A model generated the notes under the pieces. That model had not been told where the DNA came from. It did not search any database and worked only from the letters and a program-made list of their open reading frames with translations. This document shows positions 1 through 8,049 of a DNA stretch of 12,323 nucleotides, piece after piece. Source of the stretch: Burkholderiaceae bacterium (GTDB taxonomy: Bacteria; Pseudomonadota; Gammaproteobacteria; Burkholderiales; Burkholderiaceae_C); the NCBI GenBank assembly GCA_023260355.1, contig JALQVJ010000002.1:1-12323 (forward strand). Direction: 5' to 3'. Position numbers and translations under genes: made by a program. Each line of letters begins with the position of its first letter. The stretch's first letter is position 1.

Positions 1-1
1 A

Positions 2-142
2 ATCGGCGAGAAAGCCAATGACCCGCTTGCAATGTATCTAAATGACATTGCGACCATTCCTGTAAATATGGCAGGAATTGGTGGAATGAGTTTGCCATGC
101 GGTCTTGCTCCAGAAGATGGATTGCCTGTTGGTTTTCAAATT
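2..142 (+). pseudogene. gatA: C-terminal fragment of Glu-tRNA(Gln) amidotransferase subunit A, joined in frame to the helicase
   Basis: The frame is open from the window edge and reads [14 protein letters not shown], then [12 protein letters not shown] and [11 protein letters not shown]. This is the conserved C-terminal region of the GatA amidase, which with GatB and GatC converts Glu-tRNA(Gln) to Gln-tRNA(Gln) in the cytoplasm. A normal GatA continues for a few dozen more residues after the QIM motif; here the sequence switches at once to a helicase N-terminus. The wording of the fragment and its G+C of about 44 percent (63 of 142 bases), against about 56 percent in the first 98 bases of the helicase, suggest an actinobacterial source of the freshwater acI/Nanopelagicales kind. 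The identity as GatA is firm. The donor group is inferred from memory. Whether the join exists in a cell or comes from assembly cannot be told from this sequence. Confidence 0.8.
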
Positions 143-2197
143 ATGTCTGCTGGCCTCAACGTCTCTCAACTTCAAGCCGTGCATTTCACGCAAGGACCAT
201 CCCTCGTTTTGGCAGGCGCGGGTTCTGGCAAGACACGTGTCATCACCCAAAAAATCGCGCACCTGATCTCTCAAGGTATGGCCCCACAAGGGATCGCCGC
301 GATCACGTTTACCAACAAGGCCGCGGCCGAGATGCGTGAACGAACCAAGCAATTGGTTGGGAAGCTCGCGCAAGAGACGCTCATCTGCACGTTCCACTCC
401 CTTGGCGTTCGATTGTTGCGAGATCATGGCGATGCGCTTGGCTTGAAAGAGCAATTCTCAATCCTGGGTTCCGATGATGTGCTCGGCATTCTCAAGGACT
501 GCGGCGGGTCGACCGACACAGCAGCGGTGCGCCAATGGCAGTGGCAAATCTCCAGCTGGAAGAACGACGGCCTAGACTCCTCGGATGCTTTGCGCATGGC
601 AAAGTCTGAGGACGAGCGCGCATTGGCCGTCTTGATGCAGCGCTACGAAGAGCGCTTGGCGGCCTATCAAAGCGTTGACTTTGACGACTTGATCGGATTG
701 CCCCTCAAACTCTTGCAGCGCCGCGAGGACATCCGTCAGCTGTGGCAATCCAAGCTTCAGCACGTCTTGGTTGACGAATACCAAGACACCAATGCCACGC
801 AATATGAGTTGCTGAAACTATTGGTGGGGTCAAAGGCACATTTCACTGCGGTGGGCGATGACGATCAATCGATTTACGGCTGGCGCGGCGCGACTCTGGA
901 CAACTTGCGCAAGTTGCCGCTTGATTTTCCGCAGTTGAGAGTCATCAAGCTCGAGCAAAACTATCGCTCGACCAGTGCAATTCTAAGAGCGGCCAACGCG
1001 GTGATTGCATCCAACCCCAAGCTGTTTGAAAAAACGCTCTTTAGTGAGTTGGGAGAAGGGGAGCCGGTTCGGGTTTTGGCGTGTGATAACGAAGAGCACG
1101 AGGCAGACAGGGCCGTCGCACGGATTCAGAGTCTGCGCAGCTCTAGCCAGCACCGGGCCATGAAGGACTTCGCCATTTTGTACCGCGCCAATCACCAAGC
1201 GCGCATCTTTGAGCAGGCCTTGCGCAAGGCGCAGATTCCGTACAAGGTCTCGGGCGGACAAAGTTTTTTTGAGCGCGCAGAGATCAAAGATCTGTGCGCG
1301 TGGTTGCGCCTGATGGCGAACAACAACGACGATCCCGCGTTCTTGCGTGCGGTCACGACACCCAAGCGTGGCATCGGGCACCAAACCCTGGCACAACTGG
1401 GCGCGTTCGCCGCCTCACACAGGCTCAGCATGTTCGAGGCGCTGTTCAGTCATTCCATCAGCGCGGCGATTCCCGCACGCGGTCTTGGTTCGTTGCAAGA
1501 GTTTGGGCGGTTCGTGAATGACACGGAATTCAACGCCCGCGCAATCAAAGGCGCGGAAGATGCCGGGGCGTTTCTGCACCAGTGGCTCAAAGATCTCGGG
1601 TATGAGCGGTATCTTTTTGACAACGAAGACAATGAAAAATTGGCAGCTGCACGCTGGAAGAATGTGCTGGAGTTTTGTGATTGGATGGCCAAACGGTGCG
1701 GCGGTATCACCGATGACACCGCGGGAATCACAACCACCTCACCTGCCAAGTCTTTGATCGACGTTGTGCAGTCCGTCGCGCTTCTTTCAACGCTAAGCGG
1801 TGACGAAAAGGAAGAGGACGTGGTCACTCTGTCCACACTGCATGCAGCCAAAGGTTTGGAGTGGCCACACGTCTGCTTGGTGGGTGTCAATGAAGGGTTG
1901 TTGCCCTTCCGATCTGACGCCAGCGATGACGCCCCACAAGAGGCTCAGGAATTGCGTATTCAAGAGGAGCGGCGGTTGATGTATGTCGGAATCACCCGCG
2001 CACAACGGACGTTGATGGTGAGTTGGTTGAAGCGGCGCAAGAAGGGGCGGGAGTTCATCAATGGCAAGCCCAGCCGCTTCATCGAGGAGATGGCGCTCGA
2101 TCAGGCCACGGTCCGTGAAGACCCCCGTGAGAAGCTCAAAGCGCTGCGCGCGCAGTTTGCCCAGAGAGCCAGTGAAGAGGCGTTGCCACCCAATTGA
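143..2197 (+). CDS. rep: ATP-dependent 3'-5' DNA helicase, Rep/UvrD superfamily 1A
   Basis: A 684-residue superfamily 1A helicase, close to the 673 of E. coli Rep, which unwinds DNA 3' to 5' and helps replication forks pass protein blocks. Visible motifs in order: Q motif LNVSQLQAV (residues 5-13), Walker A GAGSGKT (25-31), motif Ia [14 protein letters not shown] (54-67), DEXX box VDEYQDT (near 210-216, D211 and E212), motif [15 protein letters not shown] (near 238), motif [10 protein letters not shown] (near 270), motif [14 protein letters not shown] (near 568) and motif [13 protein letters not shown] (near 612). I chose the ATG at 143 because MSAGLN is the usual start of this subfamily in Burkholderiales. 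The open frame extends further left only because of the GatA fragment, and no Shine-Dalgarno is present, as expected if the native 5' region is missing. It converges with the gene at 2207-2581 across 9 bases. PcrA or UvrD is a less likely naming. Confidence 0.88.
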   Translation: MSAGLNVSQLQAVHFTQGPSLVLAGAGSGKTRVITQKIAHLISQGMAPQGIAAITFTNKAAAEMRERTKQLVGKLAQETLICTFHSLGVRLLRDHGDALGLKEQFSILGSDDVLGILKDCGGSTDTAAVRQWQWQISSWKNDGLDSSDALRMAKSEDERALAVLMQRYEERLAAYQSVDFDDLIGLPLKLLQRREDIRQLWQSKLQHVLVDEYQDTNATQYELLKLLVGSKAHFTAVGDDDQSIYGWRGATLDNLRKLPLDFPQLRVIKLEQNYRSTSAILRAANAVIASNPKLFEKTLFSELGEGEPVRVLACDNEEHEADRAVARIQSLRSSSQHRAMKDFAILYRANHQARIFEQALRKAQIPYKVSGGQSFFERAEIKDLCAWLRLMANNNDDPAFLRAVTTPKRGIGHQTLAQLGAFAASHRLSMFEALFSHSISAAIPARGLGSLQEFGRFVNDTEFNARAIKGAEDAGAFLHQWLKDLGYERYLFDNEDNEKLAAARWKNVLEFCDWMAKRCGGITDDTAGITTTSPAKSLIDVVQSVALLSTLSGDEKEEDVVTLSTLHAAKGLEWPHVCLVGVNEGLLPFRSDASDDAPQEAQELRIQEERRLMYVGITRAQRTLMVSWLKRRKKGREFINGKPSRFIEEMALDQATVREDPREKLKALRAQFAQRASEEALPPN

Positions 2198-2206
2198 CTT
2201 GGCCAG

Positions 2207-2581
2207 TTAAGAAAGACGGGCGATCCACAGGTCGAAGGACTCCCGCACAGACATCCCGTTTTTGATGCCAAGCTGTGCTGCCGCCTCGTTGACTCGGGTC
2301 ACCATGCCGTGGTCCCACGCGTCTTTTGCATCGCCTATGCGCGCACTCAGGTGGCTGTATGCCACCGCGATGACGCCACGCTCCTGCAGCATGGATAGTG
2401 CGGCGACGCCTGCATCGTCTTTACCGATTCCTGCATCATTGAAGGCCACGGCGCTCGGCAGGTCTCTAGCCGCAAGCACAAATTGAGCTGCAGACACGCC
2501 ACCGTGTGAACCGGTGACAACGAAGGCGCCCCCTTGCACAGCGGTGATGACAGAGATTGAGTCTAGCAATGCCAACTTCAT
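2207..2581 (-). CDS. hypothetical protein, 124 residues, unrecognised
   Basis: I do not recognise the family. The start ATG (2579-2581) is preceded by a purine-rich GAGAGG Shine-Dalgarno sequence about six bases away, and the frame is free of shadows from a better gene, so it is probably real. The protein is soluble-looking, has no signal peptide, no transmembrane segment and no cysteine. It starts with a hydrophobic stretch, then TGSHGGVSA (residues 23-31), a glycine and acid rich NDAGIGKDDAG (48-58), SARIGDAKDAWDHG (79-92) and an amphipathic C-terminal part. The alternating hydrophobic strands with glycine turns look like a small alpha/beta (Rossmann-like) domain, and the conserved-looking His26, Asp49, Lys54, Asp55 and Asp56 could be functional. 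It lies just downstream of a strong terminator, so it probably has its own promoter, and it converges with the helicase gene. No function is assigned. Confidence 0.6.
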   Translation of the reverse strand: MKLALLDSISVITAVQGGAFVVTGSHGGVSAAQFVLAARDLPSAVAFNDAGIGKDDAGVAALSMLQERGVIAVAYSHLSARIGDAKDAWDHGMVTRVNEAAAQLGIKNGMSVRESFDLWIARLS

Positions 2582-2615
2582 TCATCGCCTCTCAGATCAT
2601 GCATGGCGTATGGGC

Positions 2616-2650
2616 AAAAAAAATCCCGCTCTGAATAGAGCGGGATTTTT
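2616..2650 (-). terminator. strong rho-independent terminator after tRNA-fMet
   Basis: Read on the minus strand this is a perfect stem, ATCCCGCTCT paired with AGAGCGGGAT, around a four-base loop (2633-2636), followed by eight U (A2616-A2623 on plus). It begins nine bases past the 3' end of the tRNA and so ends the long ribosomal-protein/tRNA transcript. Five T also follow on the plus strand, so it may work in both directions. Confidence 0.9.
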
Positions 2651-2658
2651 ACCATTTC

Positions 2659-2735
<77 letters not shown>

Positions 2736-2756
2736 TCAAGCCTTATATTTTAACAC

Positions 2757-3152
2757 TTATTCAGCGGCGGAATCTTCTTGTGCTTCAGTTTCTTCCGCAC
2801 GATCCACCAACTCAACAAAAGCCATTGGTGCGTTGTCACCCACACGGAAGCCCATCTTCAAAATGCGTGTGTACCCGCCTGGACGCGCCGCGAAACGGGG
2901 TCCCAATTCGTTGAACAACTTTGTCACAACGTCGCGATCACGCAAGCGATCAAATGCCAAGCGGCGATTCGCAACGCTGTCTTTCTTAGCCAACGTGATC
3001 ATTGGCTCAACAACTTTGCGCAAGGTTTTGGCCTTAGGCAGAGTGGTCTTGATCGCCTCATGCGTCAACAGTGAGTTCATCATGTTGCGCAACATCGCTT
3101 GGCGATGTGAAGAGGTCCGATTCAGTTTACGAAGTCCATGTCCGTGTCGCAT
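2757..3152 (-). CDS. rplQ: 50S ribosomal protein L17
   Basis: A 131-residue L17, a large-subunit protein near the peptide exit side of the ribosome. The N-terminus [20 protein letters not shown] and the following [15 protein letters not shown] are family signatures. The C-terminus ends in an acidic tail ([12 protein letters not shown]), a lineage-variable extension. The ATG at 3150-3152 is preceded by AAAGGAAA. It is the last protein gene of the alpha operon, 82 bases after rpoA, and the initiator tRNA follows 21 bases later. Nothing suggests loss of function. Confidence 0.97.
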   Translation of the reverse strand: MRHGHGLRKLNRTSSHRQAMLRNMMNSLLTHEAIKTTLPKAKTLRKVVEPMITLAKKDSVANRRLAFDRLRDRDVVTKLFNELGPRFAARPGGYTRILKMGFRVGDNAPMAFVELVDRAEETEAQEDSAAE

Positions 3153-3174
3153 TTTGATTTCCTTTCTTTATTGA

Positions 3175-3200
3175 TCGGCAGCCGTACCAGGTACTGCCGA
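3175..3200 (-). promoter_or_regulatory. hairpin in the rpoA-rplQ gap
   Basis: A 7-bp inverted repeat, TCGGCAG (3175-3181) with CTGCCGA (3194-3200), around a 12-base loop lies in the 82-base gap just upstream of the rplQ ribosome binding site. No U-tract follows, so it is not a terminator. It could be an RNA processing site or could tune rplQ output. Its role is inference. Confidence 0.4.
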
Positions 3201-3234
3201 CTTGCGATCAAACTGGCAGAGCCAGGATTGATGA

Positions 3235-4224
3235 TTAGTGCTTATCCAAACCAGCTGGGGGCCAGTTGTCCAATTTCATACCCAAAGTCAAACCGCGGGA
3301 GGCCAAGACTTCCTTGATCTCGTTCAATGACTTGCGACCAAGGTTAGGTGTCTTCAACAACTCGTTTTCGGTGCGTTGAATCAAATCACCGATGTAATAG
3401 ATGTTTTCGGCCTTCAAGCAGTTGGCCGAACGCACCGTCAACTCGAGCTCATCGACTGGGCGGAGCAGGATCGGGTCGAAAGGCTCATTGCCAGACCCAC
3501 CGGCTGCTTCACCAAACACGCCTTCAACGCCACCCTCCAATTGCGCGAATGCAGCCAACTGATCAACCAGGATCTTGCTGGATGCGCGCACTGCTTCCTC
3601 GGGGCCAATCGCGCCATTGGTTTCAATCTCAATGACCAGCTTGTCCAAGTCTGTGCGCTGCTCAACGCGAGCGCTTTCCACGGTGTAGCTCACCCGACGC
3701 ACGGGCGAGAATGAGGCATCAAGAACAATGCGGCCAATCGAACGCATGTGGTCTTCGATGTTGCGCACATTGCCCGGTACGTAACCACGGCCCTTCTCGA
3801 CCTTGATCTGCATGTCTAGCTTGGCGCCTGCACCCATGGTCGCAATCACGTGCTCTGGGTTCACGATCTCGACATCATGCGGTGTCTGAATATCGGCAGC
3901 AGTAACCACGCCTTCGCCATCCTTGCGCAAGCTTAAGGTGACTTCATCGCGGTTGTGCAATTTGAAAACCACGCCCTTCAGATTCAAGAGCAACCCGACC
4001 ACGTCTTCTTGGATGCCATCGATGGAGGAGTACTCGTGCAACACGCCAGCAATGACAACTTCCGTGGGCGCATGTCCGACCATGGATGACAGCAAGACAC
4101 GGCGCAATGCGTTGCCAAGCGTGTGGCCATAGCCACGCTCGAACGGCTCCAAAGTCACTTTGGCTTTGTTGTCGCTGATGGTTTCAACGCTGATGGACTT
4201 GGGTTTCAACAAGGGATTCAACAT
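3235..4224 (-). CDS. rpoA: DNA-directed RNA polymerase subunit alpha
   Basis: A 329-residue alpha subunit, the same length as E. coli RpoA. It dimerises to nucleate assembly of the polymerase core and touches promoter UP elements and activators. The N-terminal domain carries [18 protein letters not shown] (residues 31-48), the dimerisation and beta-contact core. A glycine and acid linker (around 235-245) leads to the C-terminal domain with [20 protein letters not shown], which includes the UP-element-binding arginine, and [16 protein letters not shown]. The start ATG (4222-4224) has a good AAGGAAG Shine-Dalgarno. It lies between rpsD (92-base gap) and rplQ, the standard alpha-operon position. 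It is complete and shows no anomaly. Confidence 0.98.
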   Translation of the reverse strand: MLNPLLKPKSISVETISDNKAKVTLEPFERGYGHTLGNALRRVLLSSMVGHAPTEVVIAGVLHEYSSIDGIQEDVVGLLLNLKGVVFKLHNRDEVTLSLRKDGEGVVTAADIQTPHDVEIVNPEHVIATMGAGAKLDMQIKVEKGRGYVPGNVRNIEDHMRSIGRIVLDASFSPVRRVSYTVESARVEQRTDLDKLVIEIETNGAIGPEEAVRASSKILVDQLAAFAQLEGGVEGVFGEAAGGSGNEPFDPILLRPVDELELTVRSANCLKAENIYYIGDLIQRTENELLKTPNLGRKSLNEIKEVLASRGLTLGMKLDNWPPAGLDKH

Positions 4225-4249
4225 ATAACTTCCTTCAATGCCCTCGGCT

Positions 4250-4306
4250 CGTTACACCGATAAGGCCGACGAAGCAAACCCGAGACACGAAGGTGCCTCG
4301 GTAACG
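4250..4306 (-). promoter_or_regulatory. structured RNA segment between rpsD and rpoA
   Basis: On the minus-strand RNA a 9-bp stem with one G-U pair (CCGAGGCAC with GUGUCUCGG, 4280-4301) is capped by a CUUC tetraloop. An outer stem CGUUAC with GUAACG (4301-4306 and 4250-4255) can enclose it, sharing one base. No U-tract follows, so it is not a terminator. Possible roles are transcript processing or setting the rpoA to rpsD ratio; these are inferences. Confidence 0.45.
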
Positions 4307-4316
4307 AATGCGTGGA

Positions 4317-4940
4317 TTAACGTGAATACAGTTCGACAATCAAGTTTTCGTTGATGTCTGAACCAAACTCATCGCGATCAGGGGTCTTCTTGAACACACC
4401 CTCAGCCTTGTCAGCTGCAACTTCCACCCAAGAGGGGAAGCCGTGTTGCTTTGCCAATTCAATGGCTTCCAGCACACGAGCTTGCTTCTTGGACTTCTCA
4501 CGAACGGCCACGACATCGCCGGCCTTGACAGAGTAGGAGGGAATGTTCACGGACTGACCATTCACTTCCACACCACGGTGAGACACCAACTGACGCGCTT
4601 CAGCGCGCGTAGAGGCCAAGCCCATGCGGAACACCACGTTGTCCAAACGAGACTCGAGCAACATCAACAGGTTTTCACCAGTGTTGCCACGGCGGCGGTC
4701 CGCTTCAGCGAAATAACGGCGGAATTGGCGCTCAAGCACACCGTACATGCGCTTGACTTTTTGCTTTTCGCGCAACTGCAAACCGTAGTCTGACGTGCGG
4801 GCACCAGAAGTCCGGCCATGCTGACCGGGCTTGCTGTCAAATTTTGCTTTGTCTGCGATCGAGCGGCGCGCGCTCTTGAGCAGCAGATCCGTGCCTTCAC
4901 GGCGGGAGAGTTTGGCCTTGGGGCCTAAGTAACGTGCCAC
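4317..4940 (-). CDS. rpsD: 30S ribosomal protein S4
   Basis: A 207-residue S4, a primary 16S rRNA-binding protein that starts 30S assembly and, in E. coli, represses the alpha operon. I place the start at the GTG (4938-4940), giving [18 protein letters not shown], the near-universal N-terminus. An in-frame ATG nine codons upstream adds MQQYRKGIN, which no S4 has, and lacks a better ribosome site, whereas AAGGAA stands five bases before the GTG. No cysteines occur in the N-terminal domain, so this is the zinc-free type. The S4 RNA-binding domain contains [16 protein letters not shown] and [14 protein letters not shown]. The C-terminus [18 protein letters not shown] fits betaproteobacterial S4. 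It follows rpsK after an unusually long 139-base gap with several hairpins. Confidence 0.97.
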   Translation of the reverse strand: MARYLGPKAKLSRREGTDLLLKSARRSIADKAKFDSKPGQHGRTSGARTSDYGLQLREKQKVKRMYGVLERQFRRYFAEADRRRGNTGENLLMLLESRLDNVVFRMGLASTRAEARQLVSHRGVEVNGQSVNIPSYSVKAGDVVAVREKSKKQARVLEAIELAKQHGFPSWVEVAADKAEGVFKKTPDRDEFGSDINENLIVELYSR

Positions 4941-4945
4941 GTTAA

Positions 4946-4951
4946 TTCCTT
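4946..4951 (-). promoter_or_regulatory. ribosome binding site that decides the rpsD GTG start
   Basis: AAGGAA on the minus strand, five bases before the GTG at 4940. It supports the GTG and not the upstream in-frame ATG at 4967, which sits inside a hairpin (4962-4980). Confidence 0.8.
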
Positions 4952-4961
4952 TTCTATACTG

Positions 4962-5001
4962 CTGCAACCTATCGTTGCAGGAGCCATAAGTGCGAGCACT
5001 T
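4962..5001 (-). promoter_or_regulatory. tandem hairpins in the rpsD leader
   Basis: Two compact inverted repeats stand between the terminator-like hairpin and rpsD: AAGTG with CACTT around four bases (4988-5001), and CTGCAAC with GTTGCAG around five bases (4962-4980). The second ends ten bases before the AAGGAA ribosome site. Together they look like a folded 5' leader specific to rpsD. S4 is a known translational repressor in other bacteria, so an S4 or other regulatory target is plausible. This is inference; no match to the E. coli S4 pseudoknot was recognised. Confidence 0.45.
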
Positions 5002-5019
5002 CGGCGGTGGTCTTAAATG

Positions 5020-5049
5020 AAAAAAGATGCCGAGGTTTTCGCGGCATCT
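5020..5049 (-). terminator. terminator-like hairpin between rpsK and rpsD
   Basis: On the minus strand AGATGCCG pairs with CGGCATCT (8 bp) around a nine-base loop (5033-5041), followed directly by a run of U (A5020-A5025 on plus). This has the form of an intrinsic terminator, although rpsD, rpoA and rplQ lie downstream. It may be partial, conditional, or followed by a promoter that I could not identify. Confidence 0.7.
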
Positions 5050-5079
5050 ATCGCTGAATCAGCAACCGATTGAGAACAA

Positions 5080-5478
5080 TCAGATGCGACGACGCTTGGG
5101 TGGACGGCAGCCGTTGTGAGGCACGGGTGTGACGTCTGAGATCTGGGTGATGCGGATGCCAAGGGCACCCAAAGCACGCACCGATGACTCACGGCCGGGA
5201 CCAGGACCTTTGATTTCAACTTCCAAATTCTTGATGCCCTGCTCCATTGCAGCGCGTCCAGCCACCTCTGAAGCAACCTGTGCTGCAAAAGGCGTCGACT
5301 TGCGTGAGCCCTTGAAGCCTTGGCCGCCAGATGATGCCCAAGACAACGCATTGCCCTGGCGATCGGTGATGGTGATGATGGTGTTGTTGAAAGAGGCGTG
5401 CACGTGCGCAATACCGTCTGCAATATTCTTACGGACTTTTTTGCGTACGCGAGCCGCGGCGTTGGATGACTTAGCCAT
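5080..5478 (-). CDS. rpsK: 30S ribosomal protein S11
   Basis: A 132-residue S11, which sits on the 30S platform with S6, S18 and S7 and contacts mRNA near the E site. Recognisable segments are [57 protein letters not shown] and the strongly conserved basic C-terminus [17 protein letters not shown]. The ATG (5476-5478) follows a weak Shine-Dalgarno (AGAAG). It stands 21 bases after rpsM. A terminator-like hairpin begins about 30 bases after its stop codon. It is complete. Confidence 0.98.
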   Translation of the reverse strand: MAKSSNAAARVRKKVRKNIADGIAHVHASFNNTIITITDRQGNALSWASSGGQGFKGSRKSTPFAAQVASEVAGRAAMEQGIKNLEVEIKGPGPGRESSVRALGALGIRITQISDVTPVPHNGCRPPKRRRI

Positions 5479-5499
5479 GTGTCTTCTTTCCGATCGAAA

Positions 5500-5865
5500 T
5501 TACTTCTTCAACGCTTGGGCGGCACGACGTGGGCCTTTGCGTGTACGAGCATTGGTTTGGGTGCGTTGACCGCGCACGGGCAGTCCACGGCGATGACGGA
5601 AGCCACGGTAGCAGCCAATGTCCATCAAACGCTTGATGTTCATCGTGGTTTCGCGACGCAAATCACCTTCAATGGTGAAGCGACCGACGGCTTCACGCAA
5701 TTTTTCCAAATCACTGTCGTCGAGATCTTTGATCTTCTTTGCGTAGTCAATGCCACAAGCTTCGCAGATGTGGCGTGAACGCGTGCGGCCGATGCCGTAG
5801 ATAGAAGTCAAGCCGATTTCAGTGTGCTTGTGCGGGGGGATGTTGATACCAGCAATACGTGCCAT
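5500..5865 (-). CDS. rpsM: 30S ribosomal protein S13
   Basis: A 121-residue S13, a 30S head protein that forms bridges to L5 and contacts P-site tRNA through its basic tail. Visible marks are [20 protein letters not shown], the helix-hairpin-helix-like IYGIGRTRS, and [19 protein letters not shown] before the lysine-ending tail. The ATG (5863-5865) has AGAGGA about seven bases upstream. Only 21 bases separate it from rpmJ. In E. coli a leader of about 100 bases before rpsM folds into the S4 repressor pseudoknot, and there is no room for that here. Confidence 0.98.
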   Translation of the reverse strand: MARIAGINIPPHKHTEIGLTSIYGIGRTRSRHICEACGIDYAKKIKDLDDSDLEKLREAVGRFTIEGDLRRETTMNIKRLMDIGCYRGFRHRRGLPVRGQRTQTNARTRKGPRRAAQALKK

Positions 5866-5886
5866 GGTGTTCCTCTATTGGTCTGA

Positions 5887-6000
5887 TCAGCCTTGACGCT
5901 GTTTGTGGCGGGGATCTGTGCAGATCACGCGCACAACACCGTGGCGGCGGATGATTTTACAGTTGCGGCACATTTTTTTGACAGAAGCCGAAACTCTCAT
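5887..6000 (-). CDS. rpmJ: 50S ribosomal protein L36, zinc-binding type
   Basis: A 37-residue L36: it starts [17 protein letters not shown] and ends [12 protein letters not shown]36 is the smallest large-subunit protein and stabilises 23S rRNA near the L6 and L16 region. The zinc ligands are all present: Cys11, Cys14, Cys27 and His32, which makes this the zinc-containing paralogue type. The ATG (5998-6000) is preceded by a strong TTAGGAG sequence. It follows secY after 66 bases. infA, which stands between secY and rpmJ in Burkholderia, is absent. Confidence 0.97.
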   Translation of the reverse strand: MRVSASVKKMCRNCKIIRRHGVVRVICTDPRHKQRQG

Positions 6001-6066
6001 GGTTTTCTCCTAAAACGAACTCTTGTGATGCAAAGCATCCGAATGATCTGAATACCGTCCTTCAGT

Positions 6067-7383
6067 TCAGCGAACCAAAGGCCCCTTGAAATTTGCCTTC
6101 TTGAGCAACGACTCGTACTGCTGAGACATCATGTAGTTTTGAACCTGCGCCATGAAATCCATGGTCACAACCACAATGATCAGCAGGGAGGTCCCGCCAA
6201 AGTAGAACGGAACGTTGTACTTCAAGATCAAAAACTCGGGCAACAAGCACACGAAGGTGATGTACACGGCTCCAATCAGAGTCAAACGCGCCAAAATCTT
6301 GTCGATATAGCGAGCCGTTTGATCGCCAGGCCGGATGCCAGGTACAAACGCGCCGCTCTTTTTCAGGTTGTCTGCCGTCTCTCTGCTGTTGAACACCAAC
6401 GCGGTGTAAAAGAAACAGAAAAACACAATCGCAGTCGCATAGAAAGCCACATAAATGGGCTGTCCAGGTGACAACGCAGCAGCCAAGTCGCGCAACCACA
6501 GGGTGGATTCACCGGTGCTGAACCAACCGACCACAGTCGCAGGCAACAAAATAATGCTGCTCGCAAAAATGGGAGGAATCACGCCCGCCATGTTGAGCTT
6601 GAGTGGCAGATGTGAGCTCTGTCCACCGTAGACCTTGTTGCCGACCTGGCGTCTGGCGTAGTTCACCAAAATCTTGCGCTGTCCGCGCTCGATGAACACG
6701 ACACCGAAGGTCACCAAACACACCACGACCAGGATGAACAATGCAACCAAGATGCTCATTGAGCCGGTGCGCACGAGCTCCGCAAAGCCACCCAACCCGG
6801 TGGGCAAGCCTGACGCGATCCCCGCGAAAATCAAAATCGAGATACCGTTGCCAAGGCCACGCTCAGTGATTTGCTCGCCCAACCACATCAGGAACATCGT
6901 GCCTGCCGTCAAACTGACGACAGCTGTCACTCGGAAACCGATGCCGGGTGCTATCACCAGACCAGCGGTCCCTTCGAGGGCCAGTGCAATACCCAAAGAT
7001 TGGAAGATGGCCAACGCCACCGTGCCGTAACGTGTGTACTGCGTGATCTTGCGGCGACCGGCTTCACCCTCTTTTTTCAGCGCCTCAAATGCAGGGACAA
7101 CATACGTCATCAACTGCATGATGATGCTGGCCGAGATGTAAGGCATGATGCCGATGGCAAACACGGTGAAACGAGACAAAGCGCCGCCGGAAAACATATT
7201 GAACAAGTTCAATATGCCGCCTTGCTGCCCTTTGAAAAGCTGTTCCAACTGCGCAGGGTCAATCCCAGGCACAGGAATATGTGCACCAATGCGATAGACG
7301 ATCAAAGCCAACAACAAAAACAACAACCGGCGACCCAGGTCGCCGTAGTTGCCTTTGCTGTTCTGACTATTCAGTGTTGCCAC
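6067..7383 (-). CDS. secY: protein translocase channel subunit SecY
   Basis: A 438-residue SecY, the inner-membrane channel that with SecE and SecG passes or inserts proteins driven by SecA or the ribosome. The start is GTG (7381-7383), giving [11 protein letters not shown], with AAAGG six bases upstream. Ten hydrophobic segments can be followed. The first (about 20-36) precedes the [11 protein letters not shown] loop. The plug region (about 60-75) precedes the family signature [15 protein letters not shown] (78-92). The cytoplasmic loop with [16 protein letters not shown] (233-248) contacts the ribosome and SecA, and a second loop holds [13 protein letters not shown] (351-363). It is the last gene of the spc part, 24 bases after rplO. 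It is complete and unremarkable. Confidence 0.98.
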   Translation of the reverse strand: MATLNSQNSKGNYGDLGRRLLFLLLALIVYRIGAHIPVPGIDPAQLEQLFKGQQGGILNLFNMFSGGALSRFTVFAIGIMPYISASIIMQLMTYVVPAFEALKKEGEAGRRKITQYTRYGTVALAIFQSLGIALALEGTAGLVIAPGIGFRVTAVVSLTAGTMFLMWLGEQITERGLGNGISILIFAGIASGLPTGLGGFAELVRTGSMSILVALFILVVVCLVTFGVVFIERGQRKILVNYARRQVGNKVYGGQSSHLPLKLNMAGVIPPIFASSIILLPATVVGWFSTGESTLWLRDLAAALSPGQPIYVAFYATAIVFFCFFYTALVFNSRETADNLKKSGAFVPGIRPGDQTARYIDKILARLTLIGAVYITFVCLLPEFLILKYNVPFYFGGTSLLIIVVVTMDFMAQVQNYMMSQQYESLLKKANFKGPLVR

Positions 7384-7389
7384 GCTTTA

Positions 7390-7394
7390 CCTTT
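7390..7394 (-). promoter_or_regulatory. ribosome binding site for the secY GTG start
   Basis: AAAGG on the minus strand, six bases before the GTG at 7383. It fixes the non-ATG start. Confidence 0.7.
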
Positions 7395-7407
7395 GCACCG
7401 AGTCTCT

Positions 7408-7842
7408 TTAGGCTTCGATTGAGCCACCAGCGGCTTCAATCGCGGCGCGTGCACCAGCGGTGGCGTTGATGCCCTTGAGCTTCACAGCCTTGCTGATTTC
7501 ACCAGTCTTCACGACCTTGACCTTTTTCACCAACTCGCCGATCAGACCAGCTGTCTTCAAAGTCAGCATGTCGACTTCGCTGGCTTCCAAGCGCGCCAAG
7601 TCGGTGAGGTTGACTTCGGCGTTCAATGCCAACAAGTGCGACTTGAAACCACGCTTGGGCAAGCGGCGGTGCAAAGGCATCTGACCGCCTTCGAAGCCCA
7701 CTTTGTGAAAGCCGCCAGCGCGGGATTTTTGACCCTTGTGGCCGCGACCTGCTGTTTTGCCAAGGCCGGAGCCAATGCCACGACCCACGCGACGCTTGGC
7801 GTGTTTGGCGCCTTCGCCAGGTTGAATGTTATTGAGTTCCAT
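7408..7842 (-). CDS. rplO: 50S ribosomal protein L15
   Basis: A 144-residue L15, a late-assembling large-subunit protein threaded through 23S rRNA. The glycine and basic rich N-terminal extension [19 protein letters not shown] and the following [17 protein letters not shown] are diagnostic. The C-terminal globular part ends [16 protein letters not shown], as in the family. The ATG (7840-7842) has GGAG upstream. It is 14 bases after the rpmD stop and 24 bases before secY, the usual spc order. Confidence 0.98.
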   Translation of the reverse strand: MELNNIQPGEGAKHAKRRVGRGIGSGLGKTAGRGHKGQKSRAGGFHKVGFEGGQMPLHRRLPKRGFKSHLLALNAEVNLTDLARLEASEVDMLTLKTAGLIGELVKKVKVVKTGEISKAVKLKGINATAGARAAIEAAGGSIEA

Positions 7843-7856
7843 GTCTCGTGCTCCGC

Positions 7857-8039
7857 TCAGATCACCTTGACCAGGTAGGCAATTTTGTTGATCATGCCGC
7901 GCACAGCTGGGGTGTCTTCCAGTTCACGCACACTGTTGAGCTTGCGCAAACCCAAACCACGAACGGTGTCGCGGTGATCGGCACGGCAGCCGATGGGACT
8001 TTTCACAAGCTGAACTTTGACTTTTTTGGTATCGCTCAT
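7857..8039 (-). CDS. rpmD: 50S ribosomal protein L30
   Basis: A 60-residue L30, a small 23S rRNA-binding protein not found in every bacterium. The core is [16 protein letters not shown] followed by [12 protein letters not shown] and the ending [11 protein letters not shown] start it at the ATG at 8037-8039 (MSDTKKVK): its AAGG ribosome site overlaps the rpsE stop codon, and the length then matches the family. An in-frame ATG ten codons upstream (8069) lies inside the rpsE coding region and would add residues foreign to L30. It stands between rpsE (10 bases) and rplO (14 bases). Confidence 0.96.
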   Translation of the reverse strand: MSDTKKVKVQLVKSPIGCRADHRDTVRGLGLRKLNSVRELEDTPAVRGMINKIAYLVKVI

Positions 8040-8049
8040 AGCGCAGCCC

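Noticed and set aside
32..2197. A genuine 721-residue or longer GatA-helicase fusion protein as the native gene product
   Set aside because: The switch falls exactly on the expected Rep start codon, base composition changes there, and GatA lacks its last segment. An assembly or recombination junction explains this better, so Rep is annotated from 143.
2736..2775. Independent promoter for the initiator tRNA
   Set aside because: TAAAAT at 2752-2747 could be a -10 box, but the -35 position reads AGATTC, which does not fit.
4941..4967. ATG at 4967 as the rpsD start
   Set aside because: It adds nine residues unknown in S4, sits in a hairpin and lacks a good ribosome site; the GTG at 4940 has one and gives the conserved N-terminus.
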